DNA of 64,000 nt from Nucisporomicrobium flavum (GTDB lineage: Bacteria; Actinomycetota; Actinomycetes; Mycobacteriales; Micromonosporaceae): assembly GCF_016464385.1 (NCBI RefSeq), contig NZ_JADMLH010000022.1, forward strand, positions 61,555 to 125,554, read 5' to 3'. Every line of letters starts with the position of its first letter. Within the stretch, counting starts at the first letter, position 1. The translations under genes were made by a program, and so were the position numbers. Under the pieces are notes generated by a model. It did no database searches. It was not told where the DNA came from and was given only the letters and a program-made list of their open reading frames with translations. This document shows, in pieces, positions 15,756-24,258 of the stretch.

Positions 15756-16982
15756 CTAGCCCAGCTGGTCGCGCCGGCGGGTCAGGTACGCGGACTCGGC
15801 CGTGTTCCCGGCCAGCTCGATCGCGGCGTCGTACGCCGCCCCCGCCTCCCCGCTCCGGCCCATCCGGCGCAGCAGCTCGGCGCGCGTCGCGTGGTAGGCG
15901 TGGTAGCCGCCGAGCCGGTCGCCGAGACGGTCCACGGCCGCCAGCGCCACCTCCGGCCCGTCGAGCTCGGCGACCGCGATGGCCCGGTTCAGGGCGACGA
16001 CCGGCGACGGGTCGAGGCCGACGAGCTGGTCGTACAGGGCGACGATCTGCGACCAGTCGGTGTCGCGGGCCTCCCGGGCGAAGGTGTGCACGGCGTTGAT
16101 CGCGGCGAGGATCTGGTAGCGGCCGGGTGCCACCCCGGAGGCCAGGCGCTCCCGGACCAGCCGGTGCCCCTCCGCGATCAGCGCCCGGTCCCACGCGCCC
16201 CGGTCCTGCTCGTGCAGCGGGACCAGCTCACCGTTCCGGGAGACCCGCGCGGGGCGGCGCGCCTCGGTGAGCAGCATCAGCGCGAGCAGGCCCGCCACCT
16301 CGCCGTCCGCCGGCAGCAGGGCCCGGATCAGCCGGGTGAGCCGGATCGCCTCGGCGGTGAGGTCCGCGCGCACGGGACCGGTGCCGGGCCCGGTCGCCAG
16401 ATAGCCCTCGTTGAACACGAGGAACAGCACGGCGAGCACGCCGGACACCCGGGCCGGGAGGTCCTCGGCGGCCGGCACCCGGTACGGGATCCGCGCCGCC
16501 TTGATCTTCGCCTTCGCCCGGGTGATCCGCTGCCCCATCGTGGCCTCCGGCACCAGGAAGGCGCGGGCGATCTCCACCATGCTCAGGCCGCCCACCAGCC
16601 GCAGCGTGAGGGCGATCCGGGCCTCCATCGCCAGCGCCGGGTGGCAGCAGGTGAAGATGAGCCGGAGCCGTTCGTCGTCGATGGCGCCGAGCGGCTCGTG
16701 CGGGGTGTCGTCGTGCATCAGCCGTGCCTGCATCTGCTTGTCGTCGCGCTTGCTCTCGCGGCGGATCCGGTCGATCGCCCGGCGGTTGGCGGTCACGGTC
16801 AGCCAGGCGCCGGGGTTCGCGGGTACGCCCTCGGCCGGCCAGCGCTCGACGGCGGTCGCGAACGCCTCGGCCGCCGCCTCCTCGGCGACGTCGAGGTCCC
16901 CGAAGCGCCGGGTCAGGGATGCGACCACCCGCGCCCACTCGTCGCGGTGGGCCCGGGTGACAGCCTCGTGGACGTCGGTCAT
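15756..16982 (-). CDS. ECF sigma factor, ECF42-type with C-terminal TPR-like domain
   Basis: 408 aa. The first ~180 residues are sigma-70 regions 2 and 4 (DLDVAEEAAAEAFATAVERWP, and MVEIARAFLVPEATMGQRITRAKAKI). The long C-terminal extension (DUF6596 then TPR-like helices) is characteristic of ECF42. Signature segments include RLIFTCCHPAL and FNEGYLATGPG. Such sigma factors are normally encoded with a YCII/DGPF protein and have no anti-sigma factor. Exactly that partner overlaps its start by 4 bp. Confidence 0.93.
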   Translation of the reverse strand: MTDVHEAVTRAHRDEWARVVASLTRRFGDLDVAEEAAAEAFATAVERWPAEGVPANPGAWLTVTANRRAIDRIRRESKRDDKQMQARLMHDDTPHEPLGAIDDERLRLIFTCCHPALAMEARIALTLRLVGGLSMVEIARAFLVPEATMGQRITRAKAKIKAARIPYRVPAAEDLPARVSGVLAVLFLVFNEGYLATGPGTGPVRADLTAEAIRLTRLIRALLPADGEVAGLLALMLLTEARRPARVSRNGELVPLHEQDRGAWDRALIAEGHRLVRERLASGVAPGRYQILAAINAVHTFAREARDTDWSQIVALYDQLVGLDPSPVVALNRAIAVAELDGPEVALAAVDRLGDRLGGYHAYHATRAELLRRMGRSGEAGAAYDAAIELAGNTAESAYLTRRRDQLG

Positions 16983-17308
16983 TCGCTCACGAACGGGCGT
17001 ACCTCGACCTTGCGGTTGCAGTGCCGCGACGCCTCGGTGGCGAGCTTCAGCGCCACGTCGAGGTCGGGGGCCTCGATGATCCAGAAGCCGGCGATGTGCT
17101 CCTTCGACTCCACGTACGGCCCGTCGGTGACCACCGGCTCCGCGCCCCGGTTGTCGATGACGGTGGCCGTGGCGGGCGCACCGAGGCCGCCGGCGAACAC
17201 CCAGTGCCCCTCGGCCTGCAGCCGGTCGTTGAACGCGTCGATGGCCGTCATCTCCTCCGGGGTCGCGAGGTCCGTCCGGTCGTGGATCACGGAGAACAGA
17301 TACTGCAT
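16979..17308 (-). CDS. YCII-related (DGPF domain) protein, ECF42 partner
   Basis: 109 aa from the ATG at 17308, with GGGAGGAA just upstream. The DGPF-type motif is VTDGPYVESKEHIAGFWIIE in the middle of a ferredoxin-like alpha/beta fold. It is translationally coupled to the sigma factor. In known ECF42 loci these proteins are the regulated or co-regulated partner; their biochemical role is not settled. Confidence 0.9.
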   Translation of the reverse strand: MQYLFSVIHDRTDLATPEEMTAIDAFNDRLQAEGHWVFAGGLGAPATATVIDNRGAEPVVTDGPYVESKEHIAGFWIIEAPDLDVALKLATEASRHCNRKVEVRPFVSE

Positions 17309-17380
17309 CGTGGTTCCTCCCTGTGTGCTGCTGCTCAACCCTGCAACGAACGACCGCGCCCGGATCCGACAATCGAAGCC

Positions 17381-18418
17381 ATGAGATCTCTGTACGCGTA
17401 CCGGCAGCGCGCCGAGGCCGCCCTCGTCCGGTACTTCGACGACCTGCCGGACCGCCTCCTTCCGGCCGCCGGGCGCTGGCCGGCGCGCAGCGTCGAGCTC
17501 CTGCGCGACCTGACGCTGCGGGGCGGCAAGCGGCTGCGGGCGGCCGTCGTCTACGCGGCGGCCGGGCTGGTGACCGGCGCCGACGTGCCCGGGCTCGACA
17601 GCGCGGTGCTGGGCGTGGAGCTGCTGCACACCCACGGTCTCGTGCACGACGACATCATCGACGACGCGCCCACCCGGCGGGGCGGTCCGTCGACGTATCA
17701 CGCGTACCGGGCCGAGGTCGCCGACCCGGAGGCGCGCAACCTGGCGATCCTCGCGGGCGACCTCGCAGCGTTCCTGTCCGTGCGGGCCGTGCTCGACGCG
17801 CCGGTGCCGGCCGGCGTGCGCCACGCCATGGCGGCTGTGCTCACCAGCGCCGCCGCCGACGCGGTGCTGGGTCAGATCCTCGACCTCGAGCGGGACGCCA
17901 CACCGGACGCCGGCGCCGGCTTCCTGGACGTGGTCACCGATCACAAGAGCGCACGCTATTCGATCCTCGCCCCGCTCCGGCTGGGTTTGCTCGCCGCCGG
18001 CGCCGAGCCCGGAGACCACGAGGAGGAGCTGCGACGGTACGCCTGGTCCGCCGGCATCTACGAGCAGATGCGCGACGACTACCTGGACCTCTTCGGCGAC
18101 GAGAGCGTCACGGGTAAACCGGTCGGCGGCGACCTCCGGGCCGGGCGGCGCACGTACGTGGTCCGGGCCCTGCTGGAGGTCCCGGAGACCCGGCGCCTGC
18201 TGCAGCCGGCGCTCGGCGACCCGGCGGTCACGCCCGAGGTCGTCGCGGAGCTGCGGGACAGGGCCATCGAGCACGGGATCGCCGGGCGGCTGCGTGACAC
18301 GATCCGGCACCACGCCGAGACGGCCGCCGCCGAGGCCGCGACGTGGCGCTGGTGGCGTACCGAAGGAACGGCGTTCTTCCGCGATCTTCCGCTGGTCAGC
18401 ATGGACCGGATCAGCTGA
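17381..18418 (+). CDS. Polyprenyl (isoprenyl) diphosphate synthase family protein
   Basis: 345 aa. GGKRLRAAVVYAA (48-60) precedes the first Asp-rich motif VHDDIIDDAPTRRGG (DD at 90-91, D94). The second Asp-rich motif is YEQMRDDYLDLFGDE near residue 231. Both bind Mg-diphosphate in head-to-tail condensation of isoprenyl units. Product length cannot be fixed: the residues before the first motif (LLHTHGLV) suggest a C20 or longer product. It stands alone with no terpene cyclase or phytoene synthase nearby. GACAAT 7 nt before the ATG may be its -10. Confidence 0.88.
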   Translation: MRSLYAYRQRAEAALVRYFDDLPDRLLPAAGRWPARSVELLRDLTLRGGKRLRAAVVYAAAGLVTGADVPGLDSAVLGVELLHTHGLVHDDIIDDAPTRRGGPSTYHAYRAEVADPEARNLAILAGDLAAFLSVRAVLDAPVPAGVRHAMAAVLTSAAADAVLGQILDLERDATPDAGAGFLDVVTDHKSARYSILAPLRLGLLAAGAEPGDHEEELRRYAWSAGIYEQMRDDYLDLFGDESVTGKPVGGDLRAGRRTYVVRALLEVPETRRLLQPALGDPAVTPEVVAELRDRAIEHGIAGRLRDTIRHHAETAAAEAATWRWWRTEGTAFFRDLPLVSMDRIS

Positions 18419-18422
18419 CATC

Positions 18423-18448
18423 CGCGCTCCGCCCGGCGCCGGAGCGCG
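18423..18448 (+). terminator. Predicted terminator of the prenyl synthase gene
   Basis: CGCGCTCCG (18423-18431) and CGGAGCGCG (18440-18448) form a perfect 9-bp stem with an 8-nt loop, 4 bp after the stop codon. Confidence 0.6.
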
Positions 18449-18485
18449 AGCCGGGCTAGCGTGGGTCCGACGTGGGGAGCTGTGC

Positions 18486-18872
18486 ATGAGTCTGGAAAAG
18501 GTCATCTTCGGCTTCTTCGTGCTGCTGGCCGCGACGCTCAACTTCGGGTTCTTCATCGGCGACCTGTCCGACCCGTCGCTGCACAACGTGTACGAGCTGT
18601 TCGCCGCGGTCGTGGTCAGCCTCATCGCGACCGTGCTGAAGTTCGGCGACCGTACCCAGATCGGCGCGGTCCACCTCGCCACCAGCCTCGTCGCGGACCT
18701 CCAGCTGATCGCGGCCGCGCTGGTGTGGGGGTACGCCACCCAGATCTCCTCGACCGGCCTCGACGGGGCGGCGATGGCCAGCGTGGTGTCGCTGTCCGGG
18801 GGCGCCCTGCTGGCCAACCTCGTCTCGGTCGTGCTCCTCGTGATCGAGACAGTGTCGTTCCACCGCCGGTGA
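18486..18872 (+). CDS. Small membrane protein linked to a K+ channel (DUF6394-like)
   Basis: 128 aa with four hydrophobic segments: about 5-25, 35-52, 62-85 and 98-124. NFGFFIGDLSDPSLHNVYELFAAV lies early in the protein. It is 11 bp upstream of a TrkA-N/ion channel gene on the same strand. I recall a DUF6394-type family with this neighbourhood, but that assignment is from memory. A role as an accessory subunit of the channel is inferred from linkage alone. Confidence 0.65.
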   Translation: MSLEKVIFGFFVLLAATLNFGFFIGDLSDPSLHNVYELFAAVVVSLIATVLKFGDRTQIGAVHLATSLVADLQLIAAALVWGYATQISSTGLDGAAMASVVSLSGGALLANLVSVVLLVIETVSFHRR

Positions 18873-18883
18873 GGGGAGGTGCC

Positions 18884-20638
18884 GTGGCCGGTCCGGGCCT
18901 GCGCGGGTGGCGGCTGTCCACCCGCTCGGCGGAGACGTCCTCCACGATCTTCCTGATCCTGCGCCGGATGCGGGCGCCGCTGATCGTGCTCATCACGATC
19001 TTCGCGGTCAGCGTGCTCGGCCTCACCCTCATCCCCGGCCGGGACGAGGCCGGGCACGCCGTCCGGATGGGCTTCTTCGACGCGTTCTACTTCATGAGCT
19101 ACACGGCGACGACCATCGGGTACGGCGAGATCCCCCAGCCCTTCACCGGCGGGCAGCGGCTGTGGGTGATGGCCACGATCTACCTGACCGTCGTCGGGTG
19201 GGCGTACGCGATCGGCTCGCTGCTGACCCTGCTGCAAGACCGCGCGTTCCGGCAGGCGCTGGCGCTGCAGCGGTTCACCCGGACGGTGGCCCGGCTGCGC
19301 GAGCCGTTCCTGCTGATCGTCGGGTACGGGCAGACCGGCCAGCTGCTGGGCCGCTCGCTGGACGCCATCGGCCGCCGCTTCGTGGTGCTCGACGTGTCCG
19401 GCGAACGCGTCGACGTGCTGGACATCGACTCGTACCACGCCGACGTGCCGGGCCTGGCCGCCGACGCCGGCGACCCGCACACGCTGGGCGTGGCCGGCCT
19501 CGGGCACCCGCGCTGCGAGGGCGTGCTCGCGCTGACCGACGACGACGAGGTCAACCTGGTCGTCGCCATGACCGCCGCGCTGCTGCGCCCCGGCCTGCCG
19601 GTGATCGCCCGGACCGTGTCACCGGCCATCGAGCAGCGGATGCGGGCCTTCGGCTCCCCCGCCGTCGTCAACCCGTTCGACCGGTTCGGCGACCACCTGC
19701 GGGTCGCGCTGCGCTCGCCGGCGTCGTACCAGCTGATGTCCTGGCTGGAGAGCGGACCGGGCGCGGACCTGCCGGACCGGGGCCGGCCGCCGACCGCCGG
19801 GCGCTGGGTGATCTGCGGCTACGGCCGCTTCGGCCGCAAGCTCGCCGAGGACCTGCGCGCCGAGGGCCTCGAGATCACCGTCATCGACGTACGGCCGGAC
19901 GCGGCCGGCGGGCCCGGCATCGTGGGCGACGCCTCCGAGCCGGCCGTGATGGCCCGCGCCGAGCTGGACCGGGCGGTCGGCTTCGTCGCCGGCACCGACA
20001 ACGACACCACGAACCTGTCCCTCATCGCCGCCGCCCGGCGGATCAACCCCGCCCTGTTCATCGCCTCCCGGCAGAACCGGCCCGCCAGCGCGCCCCTGTT
20101 CGCGGCGATGGACACCGACCGCCTGCTGGTGCCGGCCGAGACGGTGGCCCGGGAGATCTACGCGCAGCTGAGCACCCCTCTGCTGTGGCGCTTCCTGCAG
20201 GACATGCCGGCCCGCGGCGACGACTGGGCAGCCGGCATCATCGGCCGCCTCACCCGGCTCTGCGGCCCCCGCCTGGGCAGCGTGTGGAAGGTCGAGCTGA
20301 CCGGCCGCGACGCGCCGGCGCTCGAGCCGTACCTCGGTGCGGGCGACGCCACGGTCGGCGGCCTGCTGCGCCACCCGCAGGACCGGGACCGGTCGCTCGC
20401 GGCGGTGCCGCTGCTGCTGCACCGCGACTCCGGGACCGTCCTCGGCCCCGACGGCGACGTCACCCTGGAACCCGGCGACCAGCTGCTGCTCGCCGGGCGC
20501 CCCTCGGCCCGCCGGGCGCTGCTCGACACCATGACCCACCACGCCGTCAGCGAGTACGTGCTGACCGGCCGTACGGTTCCCTCGGGCTGGCTGTGGCAGC
20601 GCGTCACCGGAAAGGTGCCCCGCCGACCGGCCTCATGA
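18884..20638 (+). CDS. K+ channel protein with tandem RCK/TrkA-N domains
   Basis: 584 aa from the GTG at 18884, with GGGGAGGT 3 bp upstream. Two membrane helices flank a pore with the selectivity filter TTIGYGE near residues 70-76. RCK1 begins LLIVGYGQTGQLLG near 143 and RCK2 WVICGYGRFGRKLA near 307, both with Rossmann GxGxxG-type motifs for nucleotide binding. A C-terminal RCK_C-like part includes EPGDQLLLAGRP. It should gate K+ flux in response to bound ligand. It overlaps the convergent peptidase gene by 6 bp. Confidence 0.88.
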   Translation: MAGPGLRGWRLSTRSAETSSTIFLILRRMRAPLIVLITIFAVSVLGLTLIPGRDEAGHAVRMGFFDAFYFMSYTATTIGYGEIPQPFTGGQRLWVMATIYLTVVGWAYAIGSLLTLLQDRAFRQALALQRFTRTVARLREPFLLIVGYGQTGQLLGRSLDAIGRRFVVLDVSGERVDVLDIDSYHADVPGLAADAGDPHTLGVAGLGHPRCEGVLALTDDDEVNLVVAMTAALLRPGLPVIARTVSPAIEQRMRAFGSPAVVNPFDRFGDHLRVALRSPASYQLMSWLESGPGADLPDRGRPPTAGRWVICGYGRFGRKLAEDLRAEGLEITVIDVRPDAAGGPGIVGDASEPAVMARAELDRAVGFVAGTDNDTTNLSLIAAARRINPALFIASRQNRPASAPLFAAMDTDRLLVPAETVAREIYAQLSTPLLWRFLQDMPARGDDWAAGIIGRLTRLCGPRLGSVWKVELTGRDAPALEPYLGAGDATVGGLLRHPQDRDRSLAAVPLLLHRDSGTVLGPDGDVTLEPGDQLLLAGRPSARRALLDTMTHHAVSEYVLTGRTVPSGWLWQRVTGKVPRRPAS

Positions 20639-21745
20639 GACGATGCGCAGCTCCCGGCTCGAGTTGTTCAGGGCACGCCCGCCGTCCGCGGTGACCGTGA
20701 CGATGTCCTCGATCCGTACGCCGAACCGGCCCGGCAGGTAGATGCCCGGCTCGATCGAGAAACACATGCCGGGCACCAGCGGCTGCGTCTCCCCCTCCAC
20801 GATGTACGGCGGCTCATGGGTCGACAGCCCGATCCCGTGCCCGGTCCGGTGAATGAAGTACTCGCCGTAGCCCGCGTCGGCAATCACTTTCCGGGCGACC
20901 CGGTCGATCTCCTGACAGGCGACCCCGGGCCGTACCGCCTCGAAGGCCGCCCGCTGCGCCCGCCGGACCACCTCGAACACCTCACGCTCCTCCTCGCCCG
21001 GCTCGCCGACGTGCACCGTACGGGTGGTGTCGGAGGCGTACCCGTCGAGCAGCCCGCCGAAGTCCAGGACGACCATGTCCCCCTCCCGGATCGTCCGGTC
21101 GCCCATCTCGTGATGCGGGTCGGCGCCGTTCGGCCCGGAACCGACGACGGTGAAGTCCACCCGCTCGTGCCCGTGCTCGCGCAGCAGGGCGGCGAGGTCC
21201 GCGCCGACCTCCCGTTCCCGCCGCCCCGCGAACCGCACCCCGGCGATCCCCTCGAACGCCGCGTCGGCCGCAGCGCCCGCGGCCGCGAGCCGCTCGAGCT
21301 CACCGGCATCCTTGACCGCCCGCAGCATCGGCAGGGCCGCGGTCATCGAGACGTACCGGGACCGCGGCGAGGCCTGCTGCAGGGCCAGCACGTGCAGCGC
21401 CCACGCCGAGTCCGAGATCGCAAAGGTGCCGGGCGGATCCAGCAGCGCCGCGACGCGGGCGTACGGATCGGTGCCGTCGGCCCAATCGGCCAGCGTGACG
21501 ACGGCCGCGCCGGGGGCCCGCTCGGCGTCGCCCCGCTCGAGCAGCGGGACGATCAGGACCGGCTCCCGGCCCGCCCGGAGTACCAGCATCGTGAGCCGCT
21601 CGGTCTCGGCGGGCGGCCGATAGCCGGTGAGGTACGCGAGGTCGGGTCCGGGAGTCACCAGCAGCCCGGCAAGCCCGGCCGTCACCGCCTGCCCGGTGGC
21701 CCGCCGCATGCGCCCGATGAAGGTCTCCGCCGTGAAGTCGCCCAT
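20633..21745 (-). CDS. M24-family Xaa-Pro aminopeptidase-like protein
   Basis: 370 aa. An N-terminal creatinase-like domain (1-130) precedes the pita-bread domain. Metal ligands of the family are visible in order: VVLDFGGLLDGYASDTTRT (two Asp), HRTGHGIGLSTHE (His), FSIEPGIYL (Glu) and GVRIEDIV (Glu). The complete set argues for an active dinuclear-metal peptidase removing N-terminal residues next to proline. It is cytosolic, with no signal peptide. Confidence 0.9.
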   Translation of the reverse strand: MGDFTAETFIGRMRRATGQAVTAGLAGLLVTPGPDLAYLTGYRPPAETERLTMLVLRAGREPVLIVPLLERGDAERAPGAAVVTLADWADGTDPYARVAALLDPPGTFAISDSAWALHVLALQQASPRSRYVSMTAALPMLRAVKDAGELERLAAAGAAADAAFEGIAGVRFAGRREREVGADLAALLREHGHERVDFTVVGSGPNGADPHHEMGDRTIREGDMVVLDFGGLLDGYASDTTRTVHVGEPGEEEREVFEVVRRAQRAAFEAVRPGVACQEIDRVARKVIADAGYGEYFIHRTGHGIGLSTHEPPYIVEGETQPLVPGMCFSIEPGIYLPGRFGVRIEDIVTVTADGGRALNNSSRELRIVS

Positions 21746-21834
21746 GCCTGGAGTTCTACCAGCGGCGACCGGCCGTCGGGCAACCGTCAGGTTCGCGTCT
21801 CGGCCGACGGTTCACCTTCCCGGGGCCCCAGATG

Positions 21835-21853
21835 TATGCGGATCGCATATAAT
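21835..21853 (+). promoter_or_regulatory. Palindromic operator overlapping a perfect -10 box
   Basis: TATGCG-GAT-CGCATA (21835-21849) is a perfect inverted repeat with a 3-bp centre. It overlaps TATAAT (21848-21853). The ATG at 21861 is 7 nt past the -10, so the mRNA is probably leaderless. The MarR regulator encoded second in this operon is the obvious candidate to bind here and repress its own operon. Confidence 0.65.
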
Positions 21854-21860
21854 TCTCGGC

Positions 21861-22241
21861 ATGGACTCGAGCCTTGAGGCAGCCATCAACGAGTGGCACG
21901 CGAGCGTCAACGACGGCGACCTGGAGCGGGCCGCGAGGGCGGTCGGTGATCCGGTCGTCGTCCTGGGCCCGAAGGGCGCGGGCCCGATCACGCCTGCGCA
22001 ATTCGCAGAGTGGGTGGAGCGTGCCGGCATCCAGCTGGTCCCTCGGTCCTGGCACCCGATCAGCGCACGAATGATGGTGGTCGAGGAGGACGCCACCTGG
22101 CCTGAGACTGAGGAGCCCACGCGGGTGGCGACGGTCTTCCGCGCCTCCGGCGGGAAGATCACGGCTGCGCTGCGACTGCCGGACCTCAAGGCCGCCCTCG
22201 AGGTGGCCTGCATCTGCCGCGAGATGGCGGCAACCGAGTGA
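21861..22241 (+). CDS. SnoaL-like (nuclear transport factor 2-like) domain protein
   Basis: 126 aa. EAAINEWHASVNDGDLERAARAVGDPVVVLGP at the start and VFRASGGKITAALRLPDLKAALE near the end fit a small cone-shaped NTF2-like fold. The family ranges from hydrolases and isomerases to binding proteins, so no reaction can be assigned. It is the first gene of a two-gene unit with a MarR regulator, behind an operator that covers the -10. It may act on or sense the compound MarR responds to (inference). Its base composition is slightly less GC-rich than that of neighbouring genes. Confidence 0.75.
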   Translation: MDSSLEAAINEWHASVNDGDLERAARAVGDPVVVLGPKGAGPITPAQFAEWVERAGIQLVPRSWHPISARMMVVEEDATWPETEEPTRVATVFRASGGKITAALRLPDLKAALEVACICREMAATE

Positions 22242-22675
22242 TGAGCCAAGGCCCCGGGCAAGTCCTGTTTCAGTTCGTCCGGCACTGGGCGCGCCGACCC
22301 GTGGCGGCTGACGCAGGTGGTGACCAGGGCCGAATGGTGCTGGTTTGTGAGGCAGTCCAGGCGCTCAGCCGGCGAGGAATCCCTGCAACGGTCAACGCTA
22401 TCGCGCACGAGATCGGGATCGACCAGAGTGGCGCCTCACGGTTGATCAAGAGCGCCACATCAGCCGGCAACCTGGCCATGGCGGAGGCTCCGGCCGATGG
22501 CCGACGACGCGAAGCATCGCTCACCCCTGCGGGCCGGTCCATGCTGGACCAGGCACATCGATGGCAGGAGGACGTCTTCGCTCAGCTGACCGAAGGCTGG
22601 AGCGACACGAGGCGCCATGACTTCCAGCAGGCGATGACCGACCTGATGGACCGCTCCTACGCGATCGACGTATGA
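22241..22675 (+). CDS. MarR-family transcriptional regulator
   Basis: 144 aa from the ATG at 22241 (a GTG one codon upstream is possible); its A is the last base of the preceding stop codon. The winged helix-turn-helix spans about 38-105: TVNAIAHEIGIDQSGASRLIKSATSAG, then the wing with ADGRRREASLTPAGRSML. The C-terminal helix carries the dimer interface. It likely binds the palindrome at 21835-21849 and regulates its own operon. The ligand is unknown. Confidence 0.88.
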   Translation: MSQGPGQVLFQFVRHWARRPVAADAGGDQGRMVLVCEAVQALSRRGIPATVNAIAHEIGIDQSGASRLIKSATSAGNLAMAEAPADGRRREASLTPAGRSMLDQAHRWQEDVFAQLTEGWSDTRRHDFQQAMTDLMDRSYAIDV

Positions 22676-22682
22676 GCCCCAC

Positions 22683-23471
22683 CTAGTTGCCCGCGCTCTC
22701 GTAGCGGCGCATTCCTCTCTTGAAGATGACCGCCGCCGCGACCGCGCAGTACGCCGCCACCAGCGGCGTCAGCAGGCCGATCCAGCGGGACTGGCCGGTG
22801 TCCAGCAGGTACGCGACCGGGAAGAAGCTGATGAACGCGAACGGCAGCACCGCGCCGAGCGCCGCCTTGAGGGCGATCGGGTAGATGGACAGCGGGAAGC
22901 GGGCGAGGTCGCCGACCTGGTGCATGGCAAACGCGAACAGCGGGGTGGGGCTGGAGAGCCAGAACGACACCGCGTTGGTGGCCAGGTTGATCGACAGCTT
23001 GATGACCACCGAGCTGATCAGCAGCAGCGCGCCGAGCAGGACGCGCCAGGGCGTCCAGGCGATGTCCACGTGGGCCAGTCCCGTACCGATCATGATGATG
23101 CCCATGACGATGTTGCTCAGGCCGTTGACGCCGATCTTGGCGCTGCTCGACTGCAGCGCCACCGGGTACGGGCGGACCAGGAAGTAGTCGAGCTCGCCTC
23201 GGTTGATCTGCCAGGCGAGAGACCACATGCCGTCGAAGAACAGGGAGCCGACGCCCTCGGCGAGGGCCACCGCGCCGAACATCATCAGGACGGACCAGAA
23301 CGTCCAGCCGTTGAGTGCCGGGACCTTCGCGAACAGCGCCGCCAGGAAGACGATGTTGACGACCTGCATCAGCACCGTGGCCACCACGAGGATCACGAAG
23401 TCGGCCTCGTACTCCAGCAGGGACCGGAAGTGGGCGCCGAGCAGCCGCAGGTAGAGCCGTACGGTTCGCAT
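22683..23471 (-). CDS. ABC-2-type transporter permease (second subunit)
   Basis: 262 aa with six membrane segments; of the COG3694 type. NRGELDYFLVRPYPVALQ near residues 94-111 is the conserved cytoplasmic loop of this group. It is the last gene of a three-gene exporter (ATPase, permease, permease), 1 bp after the other permease. Such exporters are often annotated as daunorubicin or viologen exporters, but the substrate is generally unknown. Confidence 0.85.
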   Translation of the reverse strand: MRTVRLYLRLLGAHFRSLLEYEADFVILVVATVLMQVVNIVFLAALFAKVPALNGWTFWSVLMMFGAVALAEGVGSLFFDGMWSLAWQINRGELDYFLVRPYPVALQSSSAKIGVNGLSNIVMGIIMIGTGLAHVDIAWTPWRVLLGALLLISSVVIKLSINLATNAVSFWLSSPTPLFAFAMHQVGDLARFPLSIYPIALKAALGAVLPFAFISFFPVAYLLDTGQSRWIGLLTPLVAAYCAVAAAVIFKRGMRRYESAGN

Positions 23472-23472
23472 G

Positions 23473-24258
23473 TCAGCCTCCGTTCACGGTGAGCCGGCGC
23501 AGGCCCGCACGCCACACCAGGCGGGCGCCGAACCACAGGACGACGACCCAGCCGAGCTGCACGGCGACGAGCTGCAGGGCATGGCGGCCGTCGACGCGGC
23601 CCAGGAAGATCAGCGCGGGGGTGGAGGTGAGCCCGGCGAACGGCGACCACTGAGCGACCGCGGCCAGCCAGCCCGGCAGGTACGCCAGCGGGATCAGCGC
23701 GCCGGACAGCAGGTTCACCACGGCCAGGCGCGCCCACTGCACACCCATGTAGTTCTGCGTCCAGAAGCAGGTCAGCGTGCTCACGTAGACGATCAGGAAC
23801 TTCAACGGTACGAGCAGCAGCATGCTCGTGACGAACAGGGCCAGCGCCGGCGCGGCCGGGGTGTCCACGCCGCCGGTGAGGGCCAGCGTGGCGCCGACGA
23901 CCACGCCGATGAGGATCAGCTCGATCCACAGGCCGCCGACCGCCTCGGCGAACCGGGCCTTCTGGTAGTCGATCGGCTTGACGAGGTCCAGCGCCACGTC
24001 GCCGTCGAGGATGCGGAACGCCATCCGGAAATCGCCCAGCAGCGAGACCACCGTGCCCGCGGCGAACGCCACCAGCAGGTACGCCCGCATCTGCGGCCAG
24101 GTGAAGCCGTTGACCGTGGACTCGGCGAGGATCACCCGCCACACCGCCAGCAGCGCGACGAGCTGGACCAGCACGGCGCCCAGGCCGAGCAGCAGGCTGA
24201 ACCGGTACGCGAGCGCCGCCTTCGCGGTGGCCCGGATCAGGGCCCGGTAGCTCCTCAT
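23473..24258 (-). CDS. ABC-2-type transporter permease (first subunit)
   Basis: 261 aa with six membrane segments, COG4587 type. RILDGDVALDLVKPIDYQ near 88-105 corresponds to the conserved loop of the partner permease, and the two proteins are distant paralogues. The start overlaps the end of the ATPase gene by 4 bp (ATGA). With its partner it forms the membrane part of a heterodimeric exporter. Confidence 0.85.
   Translation of the reverse strand: MRSYRALIRATAKAALAYRFSLLLGLGAVLVQLVALLAVWRVILAESTVNGFTWPQMRAYLLVAFAAGTVVSLLGDFRMAFRILDGDVALDLVKPIDYQKARFAEAVGGLWIELILIGVVVGATLALTGGVDTPAAPALALFVTSMLLLVPLKFLIVYVSTLTCFWTQNYMGVQWARLAVVNLLSGALIPLAYLPGWLAAVAQWSPFAGLTSTPALIFLGRVDGRHALQLVAVQLGWVVVLWFGARLVWRAGLRRLTVNGG

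Noticed and set aside
17381..18418. Terpene biosynthesis cluster around the prenyl synthase
   Set aside because: No cyclase, phytoene synthase or P450 is adjacent; the gene ends with its own terminator and is followed by a K+ channel unit.
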